Assembly: GCA_963695705.1 (NCBI GenBank)
Contig: CAVOHB010000013.1
Span: 62,001 to 126,000, forward strand
Length of the DNA: 64,000 nt
Origin: JBKPNJ01 sp963695705
GTDB taxonomy: Bacteria > Actinomycetota > Actinomycetes > Propionibacteriales > Nocardioidaceae
Reading direction: 5' to 3'
Positions within the stretch are counted from its first letter, which is position 1. Each line of letters starts with the position of its first letter. A program made the translations under genes and the position numbers. The notes under the pieces are model-generated. The model saw nothing but the letters and a program-made list of their open reading frames with translations, had not been told where the DNA came from and made no database searches. Positions 19,620-28,775 of the stretch are shown here, piece by piece.

Positions 19620-20789
19620 TCAGCCGAGGATCCCCCGTACGCTCGCGTGGCCCTTCAGCAGGTTGCGCGCGATGGTTCGTCGTTGGATCTCGTCGGTGCC
19701 CTCGTAGATGCGAAGCAGCCGGAGCTCACGGTACCAGCGCTCTAGGGGCAGCTCGCGGGTGTATCCCATGCCGCCGTGCACCTGGAGCATCCGGTCGACG
19801 ATCTCGTTGGCCTTGATGCCGCCGTAGAGCTTCGCCATCGACTGTGACTGGCGGGAGTCGACTCCCTGGTCCACCTGCCAGGCCGCGGCGAGTACCAGCC
19901 AGCGAAGTGCCTCGAGTTCCACGGTGGAGTCGGCGATCATCCACTGGATGGCCTGACGCTCAGCGATCGGCGTGCCGAACGTCGACCGGTTGCGCGCATG
20001 CTCCATACCCATCTCGATGACCCGCTCGCACGCGCCGAGGGCCCGAGCCGGCAACAGGTAGCGACCCTGGCCGATCCAGCGCATCGCGAGCTCGAACCCC
20101 TTGCCCTCCTCTCCCAGAATCGCCGTCTGCGGGACGCGAACATTGTCGAAGATCAGAGCGGCCGGGCCCCACTCCCCCATCGTGTGGATGAACTCAGACC
20201 TCCAGCCCATCTCCCGGTCGACCAGGAAGCAGGTCACGCCGCCGTTCGCGCCCAGGGACTTGTCGGTCACCGCGAACACCATGGCGAAGTCGGCCTCGTT
20301 GCCGCCGGTGATGAAGGTCTTCTCACCGTTGATGATCCAGTCGTCCCCCTCGCGCACCGCGGAGGTACGTATTGCCTTCGCGTCCGACCCGGCACCGGGC
20401 TCGGTGATCGCGAAGCTGCTCCTGCGTTCACCGGACAGGGTGGGGATCAGGTAGCGCTGCTTCTGTTCCTCGTTGGCGTAGTAGAGGATGTTGTCGGCAT
20501 AGCCCCCGAAGGAGAACGGGACGAAGGACTTGCCCAGTTCCACCTCGATCAGCGCGGCCATCACCGCGCCGACGTTCATCCCGCCGTACTCCTCCGGTGT
20601 GAGCACACCCCAGAAGCCGGACTCCTTGGCCTTCAGCTGCAGCTCGCGCTTCTGTTCGGCGGGGAACCCGATCTCTCCGGCTCGTTCCCGCCGCAGTACG
20701 TCCGGTTCCAGCGGCATGATCTCCTTGGCCACGAACGCACGCACCCAGTCGCGCACATCCTGCTGCTCCTCACTCAGTGCCAGATCCAT
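19620..20789 (-). CDS. Acyl-CoA dehydrogenase
   Basis: A complete 389-residue FAD-dependent dehydrogenase from the ATG at 20789, which follows GAGGAGGGAG. It would introduce an alpha,beta double bond into an acyl-CoA thioester. Family landmarks are FAITEPGAGSDAKAIRT, the FAD-binding INGEKTFITGG, QVHGGMGYTRELPLERWYR, and the C-terminal RIYEGTDEIQ. The glutamate in YEGTDE is the usual catalytic base. No electron-transfer flavoprotein or thiolase gene is nearby, so chain-length preference cannot be judged. The gene is intact. A small gene is divergently transcribed from it. Confidence 0.9.
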   Translation of the reverse strand: MDLALSEEQQDVRDWVRAFVAKEIMPLEPDVLRRERAGEIGFPAEQKRELQLKAKESGFWGVLTPEEYGGMNVGAVMAALIEVELGKSFVPFSFGGYADNILYYANEEQKQRYLIPTLSGERRSSFAITEPGAGSDAKAIRTSAVREGDDWIINGEKTFITGGNEADFAMVFAVTDKSLGANGGVTCFLVDREMGWRSEFIHTMGEWGPAALIFDNVRVPQTAILGEEGKGFELAMRWIGQGRYLLPARALGACERVIEMGMEHARNRSTFGTPIAERQAIQWMIADSTVELEALRWLVLAAAWQVDQGVDSRQSQSMAKLYGGIKANEIVDRMLQVHGGMGYTRELPLERWYRELRLLRIYEGTDEIQRRTIARNLLKGHASVRGILG

Positions 20790-20861
20790 GCCAGCTCCCT
20801 CCTCGGTGCGGCGACGCGAGCCGACCGCTGTCAGGGTAGTTGTCACATCAGTGCCGGACCG

Positions 20862-21101
20862 GTGACAGACCAGCCACCGCCGGGCAGGGATCGCCGCCTT
20901 CCGGTGGACCCCGGCCTCTGCGGCACATGCGTCCACGCCAAGATCAACGCGACCAACAAGGGGACCGTCTACCTACGGTGCACGCGTGCGCAGTGGGACG
21001 CCCGGTTGGTCAGGTACCCGCCGCTGCCCGTTGTCTCCTGCGTCGGGTACGACGAGGGCTTACGTCATGAGTTTGGAGGTCATGACCCTCCGGATGCATG
21101 A
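20862..21101 (+). CDS. Small cysteine-rich conserved protein, zinc-ribbon-like
   Basis: A 79-residue product from the GTG at 20862; a second in-frame GTG at 20904 would give 65 residues. The core is DPGLCGTCVHAK followed by VYLRCTRAQWDARLVRYPPL and SCVGYD. The pattern C-x2-C then two further cysteines resembles a zinc ribbon seen in small actinobacterial proteins. Its stop overlaps the convergent slipin gene by 22 bp. It is divergent from the acyl-CoA dehydrogenase with a 72-bp shared promoter space. Function unknown. Confidence 0.65.
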   Translation: MTDQPPPGRDRRLPVDPGLCGTCVHAKINATNKGTVYLRCTRAQWDARLVRYPPLPVVSCVGYDEGLRHEFGGHDPPDA

Positions 21102-21916
21102 CGCAAGGTCCGGGCCGACGGCTGCTCGGTGTTCTGGGCGGACTGGGTGCTCTGGGTCAGCGCGCCGCCGGCCTGGTCAAGGAACCGCAGCAGCTCGACC
21201 GGGAACGGAAGCACCACCGTCGAGTTCTTCTCCGCGGCTACCTCGACGATCGTCTGAAGCAGGCGCAGCTGCAGAGCCGACGGCGTCTCCGCCATCGCCG
21301 CCGCGGCCGCGGACAGCTTCTGGGACGCCTGGAACTCACCGTCGGCGGTGATGATCCGCGAGCGTCTCTCGCGCTCCGCCTCGGCCTGTCGGGACATCGA
21401 GCGTTTCATGGTCTCCGGCAACGCGACGTCCTTGATCTCAACGCGGTCGATCTCGATGCCCCAGCCGACGGCGGGGCTGTCGAGCATCAGCATGAGCCCC
21501 TCGTTGAGCGGCTCACGGTTCGACAGCAGGTCGTCGAGCTCGCTCTTGCCGATGATCGACCGGAGCGAGGTCTGCGCGACCTGCGACACCGCAAACTCGT
21601 AGTCCTGCACCTCGACTATGGCGCGAACCGGATCACAGACGCGGAAGTAGACAACGGCGTCCACGCGGACGGTGACGTTGTCACGGGTGATCCCGTCCTG
21701 CGCCGGCACCGGCATCGTGACGATCTGGACATTGACCTTACGCAGCCTGTCCACGAACGGGACGATCCTGGTGAACCCCGGTGGACGGGCCGGCGTCTGC
21801 GCGCGGCCCAGGCGGAAGACGACGCCCCGCTCGAACTGCCTGATGACTCGTGCGCTCAACGCGAACCCGACCGCACCGAGTCCGACAATCCCAAAGAGGA
21901 TCTCCAGCGGCAGCAT
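21080..21916 (-). CDS. Slipin/stomatin-like SPFH-domain protein
   Basis: A complete 278-residue SPFH protein from the ATG at 21916. A single N-terminal membrane segment (about residues 4-24) is followed by IRQFERGVVFRLGR and the SPFH domain to about residue 175. The segment VDAVVYFRV and the later SELDDLLSNREPLNEGL are typical of bacterial slipins. The C-terminal region is alanine- and glutamine-rich and may oligomerise. These proteins organise membrane microdomains. Partner NfeD genes often sit alongside, but none is seen here. Confidence 0.9.
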   Translation of the reverse strand: MLPLEILFGIVGLGAVGFALSARVIRQFERGVVFRLGRAQTPARPPGFTRIVPFVDRLRKVNVQIVTMPVPAQDGITRDNVTVRVDAVVYFRVCDPVRAIVEVQDYEFAVSQVAQTSLRSIIGKSELDDLLSNREPLNEGLMLMLDSPAVGWGIEIDRVEIKDVALPETMKRSMSRQAEAERERRSRIITADGEFQASQKLSAAAAAMAETPSALQLRLLQTIVEVAAEKNSTVVLPFPVELLRFLDQAGGALTQSTQSAQNTEQPSARTLRHASGGS

Positions 21917-22243
21917 GCCGACCTCCCACGTCTCGAGGTCCTTGAACTACGAGCCTATGTCGCAAACACCTGTCCTGCCAGGGCCTTGCCGACTTGAGAC
22001 GTGCTCCGTTCAATTGGCCCGGGCTCGGCTGCTCGGCGTGTTCAGCGCTGCCACCGCGGCCGGCTGGCGGATCGCCACTTCAGGTGCGGCGCCTTGCTGT
22101 TCAGTCCGAGTGCCCGGTTGCCGATCAGGATGACGTACCCGATGAACCCCAGATTGCCGATGGAGCCGACATGCTGCGTGAGCTCCGCCCGGCAGACCGG
22201 ACTATCGTCGCAAATCGACAGCCACCGGTTGTTCACACGGTGC
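21917..22243. other. Intergenic region between TldE and slipin genes
   Basis: This region of about 327 bp probably holds the slipin promoter reading leftwards. A minus-strand open frame at 22042-22236 starts with GTG eight bases after the TldE stop codon and encodes 64 residues with a short hydrophobic stretch (GNLGFIGYVILIGNRALGL). It lacks a clear ribosome-binding site and I recognise no family. It may be a small hypothetical gene or a chance frame. Confidence 0.3.
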
Positions 22244-23587
22244 TTAGGCGAACCAGCCTGGTGCGCAGAGCACGGTCGAAGCGACGACGGGCAGGCCGGG
22301 CACCGGCTCCTCGTCGTCCGCGACCAGTTGCACCGCGCGCAGGAATGATTCCAGCGACGCGGCCACCGGAATCGTCGGCAACCGGCCGGCGGGCTGCCCG
22401 TCGCGCACGCGGTAACCGACCGCGCCCACGTCCACGCGTCCGGAGATCGAGCTGATCCCGGACTGGCCGCCACCGAGCTGCTGAAGGTAGATCGCATCGC
22501 CGGCCCGCGCGAGCAGCTCGGCCACCGAGCAGTGCGGGTGCAGCCGCAGCGCAGTCGGGGCGGCCCGGGGCGCGGTCTTGTGGGTGGCGCGGCGGGCGTT
22601 GCCCGTCGACGTCGCACCACCCCCGACAGCGATCGCGCTCCCCGTGCTGTGCAGGGCTCCCACCAATGTTCCGGCGCTGACCAGCTCGGTCTGCCGACGG
22701 CCCACACCCTCGTCATCGAACGGCGCGGCCTGTGGGGCGATGAGGGCTGTCCCGTCGTCGACCAGTGTCACCGTGTCCGCGGCCACGGGGGTCCCGTGCC
22801 GGCCGGCGAAAGCGCTGCGTCCCGTCGACAGGGCACCACCCGTGCAGCCTCGGCCGATGGCCACCAGCAGGTCCGCGACGACTGCGCGGTCCACCACGAT
22901 GGGCACGTCCGGCTGTACGACCGACAGCGGCCCCAGGAGCCGGCAGGTCCGCTCCACCGCCGACTCGGCGAGTGCCGCCACGTCGATCGTGCCGGGATCG
23001 CGTCCGCACCAGTAGCTGTAGTCGGTGACGCTGCCGACGTCCGCCTCTGCGATCGCATCGGTATAGAGCTCGGCGAACGCGCGCCGGTGCTCGGCCCGCA
23101 TCCCGGCGCTCGACGCGATCGCCACCAGGACGTCCTCGTCGTGGTACTCCGCCGTGTCCAGGGCACGGACCCGGGGGTCGATCCTGGTGACCTGGTGAGC
23201 CAGCTCGATGGTGGAATCAACCTTGCTGACAAGGGATGTCGCACCCAGTCCGGCGTGCCGGAGTCCAGCGACCTCCGCGATGCGCTCCCCCCGTGGCAGG
23301 ACCGCGGACTCGTCCGGATCGACCACCCGGGCGTTGTCCCGGGCGCGTGCCACCACCGACGCCAGACCGGCGGGCGACAGGTCGGCGGTCGAGGCATTCC
23401 CCATCCGCGCGCCCACCACGACACGCACCCCGACGCCCCGGGTCTCGGAACGACCGACGTGACGCACCACGGGTCCGGTACCCGCCTGCACGGTCGTCTC
23501 GGTGCGGTGGACGGCGTATGCCTCGAGGTCCTCACCCGGCTCGACGTGAATGAGAACCGACTCGACCAGGTCGAGCAGCTCACCCAT
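22244..23587 (-). CDS. tldE: TldE/PmbA-like metalloprotease subunit
   Basis: A complete 447-residue member of the TldD/PmbA family, the non-metal partner that forms a heterodimer with TldD. The N-terminal domain has VRVVVGARMGNASTADLS. The C-terminal domain shows the family segments VVDRAVVADLL, LVDDGT and PFDDEGVGRRQTELV, and ends with GLPVVAST. No HExxxH zinc motif is present, as expected for TldE. The start ATG overlaps the last 8 bp of tldD, so the two are translationally coupled. The pair degrades unfolded peptides and in some bacteria matures ribosomal peptides. Confidence 0.88.
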   Translation of the reverse strand: MGELLDLVESVLIHVEPGEDLEAYAVHRTETTVQAGTGPVVRHVGRSETRGVGVRVVVGARMGNASTADLSPAGLASVVARARDNARVVDPDESAVLPRGERIAEVAGLRHAGLGATSLVSKVDSTIELAHQVTRIDPRVRALDTAEYHDEDVLVAIASSAGMRAEHRRAFAELYTDAIAEADVGSVTDYSYWCGRDPGTIDVAALAESAVERTCRLLGPLSVVQPDVPIVVDRAVVADLLVAIGRGCTGGALSTGRSAFAGRHGTPVAADTVTLVDDGTALIAPQAAPFDDEGVGRRQTELVSAGTLVGALHSTGSAIAVGGGATSTGNARRATHKTAPRAAPTALRLHPHCSVAELLARAGDAIYLQQLGGGQSGISSISGRVDVGAVGYRVRDGQPAGRLPTIPVAASLESFLRAVQLVADDEEPVPGLPVVASTVLCAPGWFA

Positions 23588-25013
23588 TGCCGCCGCCGGT
23601 CACGGTCAGGCCAGCGATGAGCAGGGTCGGGCTGCCGTACGACACCGGCACCCACTGGCCCTCCTTGCCGCACAGCGCCTGGGTCAGCGAGAGGTCGTCG
23701 GCGACACCCTCGACCGATGCCAGGGCGGTGGGTGCAGAACCCAACAGGGTAAGGGATAGAAGCGGTCGGACGAGCTCCCCGTCCTCGACCAGGAACGACT
23801 CGCTGGCGGTGAACGCGAACTCGCCGGTCGCGACATTGACGTCTCCCCCGCGCAGTCGCACGACGTAGATGCCACGCCGCACACTGTGCAAGAGATCCGT
23901 GCTCGTCGAGGATCCGGACAGGATGAAGGTGTTGCTCATCCGCGGCAGCGGAGGATGTGCATAGGACTCCCGGCGGCCGTTCGCGGAGAAACCGTCCGCT
24001 GCCGTCCCACGGTTGGCACGGTCCTCCAGCGCACCGGTCTGGACGCCGGCGTCGAGCAGCATCGTACGAGCGGAGTCGGTCCCCTCGTCATCGACCGCGT
24101 ACGAACCGAAACCGCTTTGCAGACTGGGATCGTCCACCGCCGTCACCAGCGGGCTCGCGACGGCGGCCCCGACCGTCCTGGCATAGACACTGCTCGCGCG
24201 GACAAGGCCGTCGGCCTCCAGGCCATGACCGCACGCCTCATGCAGCAGCAGCCCGCCGCCGGAGGGCCCGAGCACGACGGGCAGCCGCCCACCCGGCGGT
24301 TCCGCACCCTCCAGTGCGCGCAGCGCACGTTCGGCCGCCCGCCGGCCGATGTCGTCGGCCTCGCTACCGTCGAAGAGCTCCCAGCCACCGCCGAGACCAG
24401 GACCGTCGAAACCTGTCGCCATCGAGCCGTTGCGCCGCACCGTCACCTGGCAGGTCATCCTGGTCCTGACCCGGTTGTCGCGGACGATGAAGCCATCGGT
24501 GTTGGCGATCAGCACCGCCTGGGTGACGTCCACGTGCGTTGCGGTGACATCGCGGACCGATCCGCTGATCGAGCGGGCAGCCGCATCGGCCCTGCGCATG
24601 ACGGCGACCTTCTCCGGTGCGGTGACCTCCGCCGGCGGCCGTATCGCGTGCTGGACGCGCGACACGGCACGTTCGGTGAGATCGGTCGACGCGGTTCTCG
24701 TCACCGGCATCCCGGCGCCGCTGGCACTCGTCGCCGCCTCGGCGGCATCCAACAGCGCCCGCCGGGTCAGGACGTTGGTATGGGCGTATCCGGCTCGTCC
24801 CGCGGTCACCACCGTGATGCCGGCTCCCGCGTCGAGGTCGCTGCGTACTTCGGCGACCCCGCCGCCGGCAAGGCGAATCGTCTCGGTGACCCTGCGCTCG
24901 ACGAATACCTCTGCCCAGTGCCCCCCGTGCCGCTTGGCGGTTCGCAACACCGCGGTGAGATCGGCCTCGTCGACGAGGTGGGGTTGCGACGGTACGGAAT
25001 CGGCCGCGGACAC
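23580..25013 (-). CDS. tldD: TldD-like metalloprotease
   Basis: A 477-residue zinc protease subunit; I chose the GTG at 25013. The zinc-binding and catalytic motif HEACGH lies at 258-263 within LLLHEACGHGLEAD. The N-terminal domain includes AGAGITVVTAGRAGYAHTN and the C-terminal domain ends near LTVTGGGNG. The frame is open upstream of the GTG but that part is arginine-rich shadow of the Crp gene. It is coupled to tldE and lies 8 bp downstream of the Crp gene, making a three-gene operon. No precursor peptide gene is recognised nearby. Confidence 0.9.
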   Translation of the reverse strand: MSAADSVPSQPHLVDEADLTAVLRTAKRHGGHWAEVFVERRVTETIRLAGGGVAEVRSDLDAGAGITVVTAGRAGYAHTNVLTRRALLDAAEAATSASGAGMPVTRTASTDLTERAVSRVQHAIRPPAEVTAPEKVAVMRRADAAARSISGSVRDVTATHVDVTQAVLIANTDGFIVRDNRVRTRMTCQVTVRRNGSMATGFDGPGLGGGWELFDGSEADDIGRRAAERALRALEGAEPPGGRLPVVLGPSGGGLLLHEACGHGLEADGLVRASSVYARTVGAAVASPLVTAVDDPSLQSGFGSYAVDDEGTDSARTMLLDAGVQTGALEDRANRGTAADGFSANGRRESYAHPPLPRMSNTFILSGSSTSTDLLHSVRRGIYVVRLRGGDVNVATGEFAFTASESFLVEDGELVRPLLSLTLLGSAPTALASVEGVADDLSLTQALCGKEGQWVPVSYGSPTLLIAGLTVTGGGNG

Positions 25014-25021
25014 CTGTCGCC

Positions 25022-25684
25022 TCACCCGACGGCGAGGCGCCGGAGACCAGCAGGTTGCAGGATCTGGATGCGACCGCGGCCGACCTCGACGACTCCCTGG
25101 TCGCCCAGCCGCGCGAGGACCTGGTTGACGGTGGGACGACTGGCTCCGGCGAGCCCGGCGAGGTCGTCCTGTGTCAGTGGGATGACGGTGCCCGGCTCGC
25201 CGTTGCCGTAGATCTCGTCGAGCTCCATCAGCCGCCGGAACACCCTGCCCTCGACGCCGATGTACAACGCTTCGAGCAGTCGACGGCTGAGCTGGTCGAC
25301 GCGCTCGGCCAGCAGACTGACCACGAGCCGCTCCACCGACGGGTGCTCCCTGCACAGCGCAGCGAAGGCCGAACCGCTCAGCGCCAAGGTCTCCGACGAT
25401 TCGAAGGCGGTGACGGTGGCGGTGCGGTAGTGGTGAGGAGGCCGGCTGACCAGGGCGAGCTCTCCGAACGCGTCTCCGGGCGACAGCACCGACAGCGTGA
25501 CCGACTCCCCCGAGCTCGTCGAGATCCGGACGCCGAGCCTGCCCTTCCGTACCAGATGGAGGGTCTCCCCCGGGTCGCCCTCGTGGAAGACGATCTCGTT
25601 GCGCTTGAAGGTGCGCGGTCGCGCAGCGCCGAGCAGCCTGGCCCGGTCCGCCGGCGATAGCGGTGACAAGAGTTGCCACTCCAC
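25022..25684 (-). CDS. Crp/Fnr-family transcriptional regulator
   Basis: A 220-residue regulator from the GTG at 25684. The cyclic-nucleotide-binding-like beta roll covers about residues 10-125, with GDPGETLHLVRKGRLGVRI and GDAFGELALVSRPPHHYRTA; the phosphate-binding Arg of true cAMP sensors (RTA) appears to be kept. The C-terminal winged helix has LTQDDLAGLAGASRPTVNQV, the recognition helix. It heads the tldD-tldE operon and is divergent from the GAF-subtilase operon, with 48 bp between start codons. It could control both directions. Confidence 0.88.
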   Translation of the reverse strand: MEWQLLSPLSPADRARLLGAARPRTFKRNEIVFHEGDPGETLHLVRKGRLGVRISTSSGESVTLSVLSPGDAFGELALVSRPPHHYRTATVTAFESSETLALSGSAFAALCREHPSVERLVVSLLAERVDQLSRRLLEALYIGVEGRVFRRLMELDEIYGNGEPGTVIPLTQDDLAGLAGASRPTVNQVLARLGDQGVVEVGRGRIQILQPAGLRRLAVG

Positions 25685-25732
25685 GGCGCTCAGTGAACCA
25701 CACAACGGCGGGAGGTGGTCCAAACTATCTCC

Positions 25733-26467
25733 ATGACAACCCCCTCGCCAGAGCTCGCTGCGTTGCTCGTCAGGATCGGGGATCTCGCGGGAACAGCAGC
25801 CAGACCGACGTCGGCGCGCGCGGAGCTCGGCCGAGCGGCGGCGAGCGTCCGTCACCTCCTCGACGCGGCGGCATGCTCGGTCGGTCTCGTCGAGCCCGAC
25901 GGGTCGGCGCTGAGGTTCGTCGCGGCGGACGGCGCCGGCTCTGCCGCGATCCTCGATGTCAGCCTTCCGATCAGCCGGGGGATCGCCGGCTGGGTCGTGA
26001 TGTCCGGCGAGGGCATAGCGGTCGGCGACGTGCAACGCGACAGCAGGTTCGCGCGGGACGTCGCCGAGGCGACCCAGTTCGTGCCGAGCAGCATTCTCGC
26101 GGTCCCCCTGGTCGACGAGCAGGGCGCCGTGCTCGGTGTCATCGAGGTCCTCGACCCACAGGTGGGGGGCGACACGGCACACGCGCTCGACATTCTCGGC
26201 ACCGTCGGCGACCAGGTTGCCTCGATCGTGCGGCTGACCCAGGTGTACGACGGGCTGGGTGCGGCGCTGCTGCGGGCCCTCGCGGAGTCCGGTGACGACG
26301 AGGCGTTCGGCGCCGTCCTGCGGGAGCTCTCCGGACCTGACGACGACGGCCGGCTGGCGGCGCTGGCCGCCGCGTTCCACGACCTGGCCGGTCAGGGGCC
26401 GCAGGCCGCCGAACTCGCTCAGCGGGTGCTCGAGGAGATCGCCGCATTCACCCGGTCGCGCCGGTGA
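25733..26467 (+). CDS. GAF-domain protein
   Basis: A 244-residue protein from the ATG at 25733. One GAF domain spans about residues 25-165, with SVGLVEPDGSALRFVAADG, then GIAGWVVMSGEGIAVGDVQR and ILAVPLVDEQGAVLGVIEVL. The C-terminal 80 residues are helical and acidic, possibly a partner-binding segment. There is no kinase, GGDEF or HTH output. Its stop overlaps the start of the subtilase gene in a GTGA arrangement, so it probably senses a small molecule and works with that protease. Confidence 0.8.
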   Translation: MTTPSPELAALLVRIGDLAGTAARPTSARAELGRAAASVRHLLDAAACSVGLVEPDGSALRFVAADGAGSAAILDVSLPISRGIAGWVVMSGEGIAVGDVQRDSRFARDVAEATQFVPSSILAVPLVDEQGAVLGVIEVLDPQVGGDTAHALDILGTVGDQVASIVRLTQVYDGLGAALLRALAESGDDEAFGAVLRELSGPDDDGRLAALAAAFHDLAGQGPQAAELAQRVLEEIAAFTRSRR

Positions 26468-27277
26468 GCGGTCCCGCCTGGTCCGGTGCCTTCGACGCCG
26501 ATCACCTGTCGGGGGTGCCCGCTCTCCCGTTGCCCGCGCCCACTCGGGAATGGGCCTGGGGTGGAGCGACCGGCCACGGCGTCAAGGTGGCGGTGATCGA
26601 CAGCGGTGTCGACGGCGCGCATCCACGCGTCGGCGGGCTGGCCGGCTCGGTCTCGATCCAGGCGCAGTCCGATGGCGAGACCGCCGCGGTGGAGGGACCG
26701 CACGAGGACCTGGTCGGGCACGGTACCGCCTGTGCCGCCATCATCCGGATGCTCGCCCCGGAGGCCGAGATCTACAGCATCCGGGTCCTCGGCGCCAACC
26801 TGCGCGGACGCGGCAGCACGTTCCACGCCGGGATCCGCTGGGCTCTCGACGCCGGGATGCAGCGTCGTGAACATGAGCCTGAGCAGCAAGAGCGACCAGT
26901 GGTTCGGGCCGTTGCACGAGATCGCCGACGAGGCGTACTTCCGCAACATCATGCTCGTCTGCGCGGCGAACAACGTCCCCGGGCCGACGTACCCCTCGCA
27001 GTACTCCTCGGTCCTGTCGGTGGCGGCTCGGCCGGGCGAGGACCCCTATGCCATCGCCTACAACCCGCGTCCCCCGGTGGAGTACGGCGCACGCGGAATC
27101 GACGTCGATGTCGCGTGGCAGGAAGGTGGCTCGATCGTCGCGACCGGCAACAGCTTCGCCACGCCACATATCGCCGGTCTGGTCGCGCTGGTGCTGTCCA
27201 AGCACGGCGCGCTGACCCCGTTCCAGGTGAAGACGGTGCTGCAGGCGGTCTCCGACAACGCCGTTTCCGCGGAGTGA
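26464..27277 (+). CDS. Compact S8 (subtilisin-like) serine protease, one frameshift
   Basis: About 270 residues after removing one extra base near 26861 (813 bases, 271 codons). The catalytic triad is visible: D46 in AVIDSGVDGAHP, H86 in GHGTACAA and S230 in GNSFATPHIAG, with the oxyanion-site Asn in CAANN. There is no signal peptide and no inhibitor prodomain, so it should act in the cytoplasm. It is shorter than secreted subtilases (usually over 350 residues). Translation is coupled to the GAF gene. Such small cytosolic subtilases can process peptides in biosynthetic clusters; here the substrate is unknown. Confidence 0.85.
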
Positions 27278-27340
27278 GCCAGCCCGAGACAGACTGAGCC
27301 AGACTGAGCCAGACTGAGCGAGGCTGAGTCAGACTGAGGC
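27271..27340. repeat. Tandem 10-bp repeat, consensus AGACTGAGCC
   Basis: About seven imperfect copies of a 10-bp unit run from 27271 to 27340, the clearest being three adjacent copies at 27291-27320. The first copy contains the stop codon of the subtilase gene. The array fills the short gap between the convergent subtilase and amidase genes. It is not a CRISPR array because units are contiguous without spacers. It may have grown by replication slippage. Confidence 0.85.
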
Positions 27341-27349
27341 TGTCCGCGC

Positions 27350-28775
27350 TCACCCGCCGCCCGGCGGAAGGTCCGGGGGGAACAGACCCGGCAGCACGCG
27401 CTCGAAGGCGGCGGCCAACGACAGCGAGGTCGCGTCGCCGAACCGGGGCGCCATCACCTGCAGTGCCATCGGCATCCCGTCATTGCCCAGCCCCATCGGG
27501 ACCGTCGTCGACGGCTGGCCGGTCAGGTTCGCCGGTATCGCCAGCGTGCACCACGCGTCGAAGAACGGGTCGACCGGATGCCCGTCGATCGACGCAGGGC
27601 GTGGCTCGCCCACGCCGAAGGCGGTGATCGGCATGGCGGGCAGCAGCAAGGCGTCGTAGCGGGTGCAGAACTCCGCCCAGGTGCGGGTGAAGTCCGCGCG
27701 CTCGTGCACCGCGTCGACGTACTCCCAGCCGGTGGTGTCGCGACCGGCACGCACAATGTCGGCGACGCCCGCCGACATGCTGTCCGCCCACTGGTCCAGC
27801 AACGGTCCTTCGGACGCATACCCCTCCACCAGTGCCAGCGTGTTCCACAACGGTGTCGGCTCCGGTGTTCCCGGGTGGTCCTCGACCAGCGTGGCGCCGG
27901 TCGCGCGCCGAATGAGTGCCACCGCATCGGCGAAGCCGAGCCCGCACGTCGGGATCCACGTCGGCCACGCCGAGATCGACCGAGTACGCCACCCGCAGGC
28001 CCGAGAGGTCCTGGACGTCCACCGCCGCCGGGAAGTCGGCCATCGGAACCGGGTAGGTCATGTCGTCCGACGTCGACGGTCCCGCCATGACCGAGACCGC
28101 CAGGGCGAGGTCCCGCACCGACCGGGCGAGCGGCCCGTCCACCGAGAGCGTCTTCCAGCCGCGAAAGCCCGGTTCCTTGGGGATCAGCCCGAACGTCGGC
28201 TTGTGACCCACCACTCCGCAGAACGCCGACGGGATGCGAATCGAGCCGCCGCCGTCGGTGCCGAGGGCAAGCGGCACCATGCCGGCCGAGACCGAGACCG
28301 CGGCGCCGCCACTGGATCCGCCGGGCGTCCGGTCCAGGTGCCACGGGTTCCGGGTCAGGCCGTACACGAGGTTGTCGGTGTAGCCGCCGTAGCAGAACTC
28401 CGGGTTGTTGGTCTTGCCGACGACGATGGCCCCAGCCTCCCGGAGTCGGGCGACGCAGACACAGTCCGCATCCGGGGTGAAGCCGGCGAGGGCGACCGAG
28501 CCGTTGGTCGCCGGGGCGTCACGCAGCCAGATGTGGTCCTTGACCGAGATCGGTACGCCGAACAGGGGTGGGAGCACGTCCTCGCGACCCAGGGCCCGGT
28601 CGGCGGCTGCGGCCTCGGCTCGGGCGCGATCGGCCAAGGTGACGGTGAACGCGTTCAGGGGGCCGTCCCGCGCATCGATCCGGGCCAGTGCCTCCTCGAC
28701 CACATCGCGCACGCTCCGGCGGCGCTCCCGGACGGCCGCTGCGGTCGCCGTCGCGTCGTCGGTCGGCAACGACAC
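27350..28775 (-). CDS. Amidase signature family hydrolase (one frameshift)
   Basis: About 474 residues once one extra base near 27941 is removed (1425 bases, 475 codons). The Ser-cisSer-Lys triad of the family is present: K79 in SVKDHIW, the serine pair at 154-155 in PGGSSGGAA, and S178 in DGGGSIRIP. The start GTG at 28775 overlaps the stop codon of the permease by one base. It would hydrolyse an amide imported by the neighbouring NCS1 carrier. Substrate is not predictable from sequence; amide derivatives of nucleobases or hydantoin-type compounds are reasonable guesses. Confidence 0.88.

Noticed and set aside
22244..27277. A complete ribosomal-peptide (RiPP) gene cluster around TldD/TldE and the subtilase
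   Set aside because: No precursor peptide, cyclodehydratase, radical enzyme or lanthipeptide gene is visible. TldD/TldE also occur as general housekeeping proteases.
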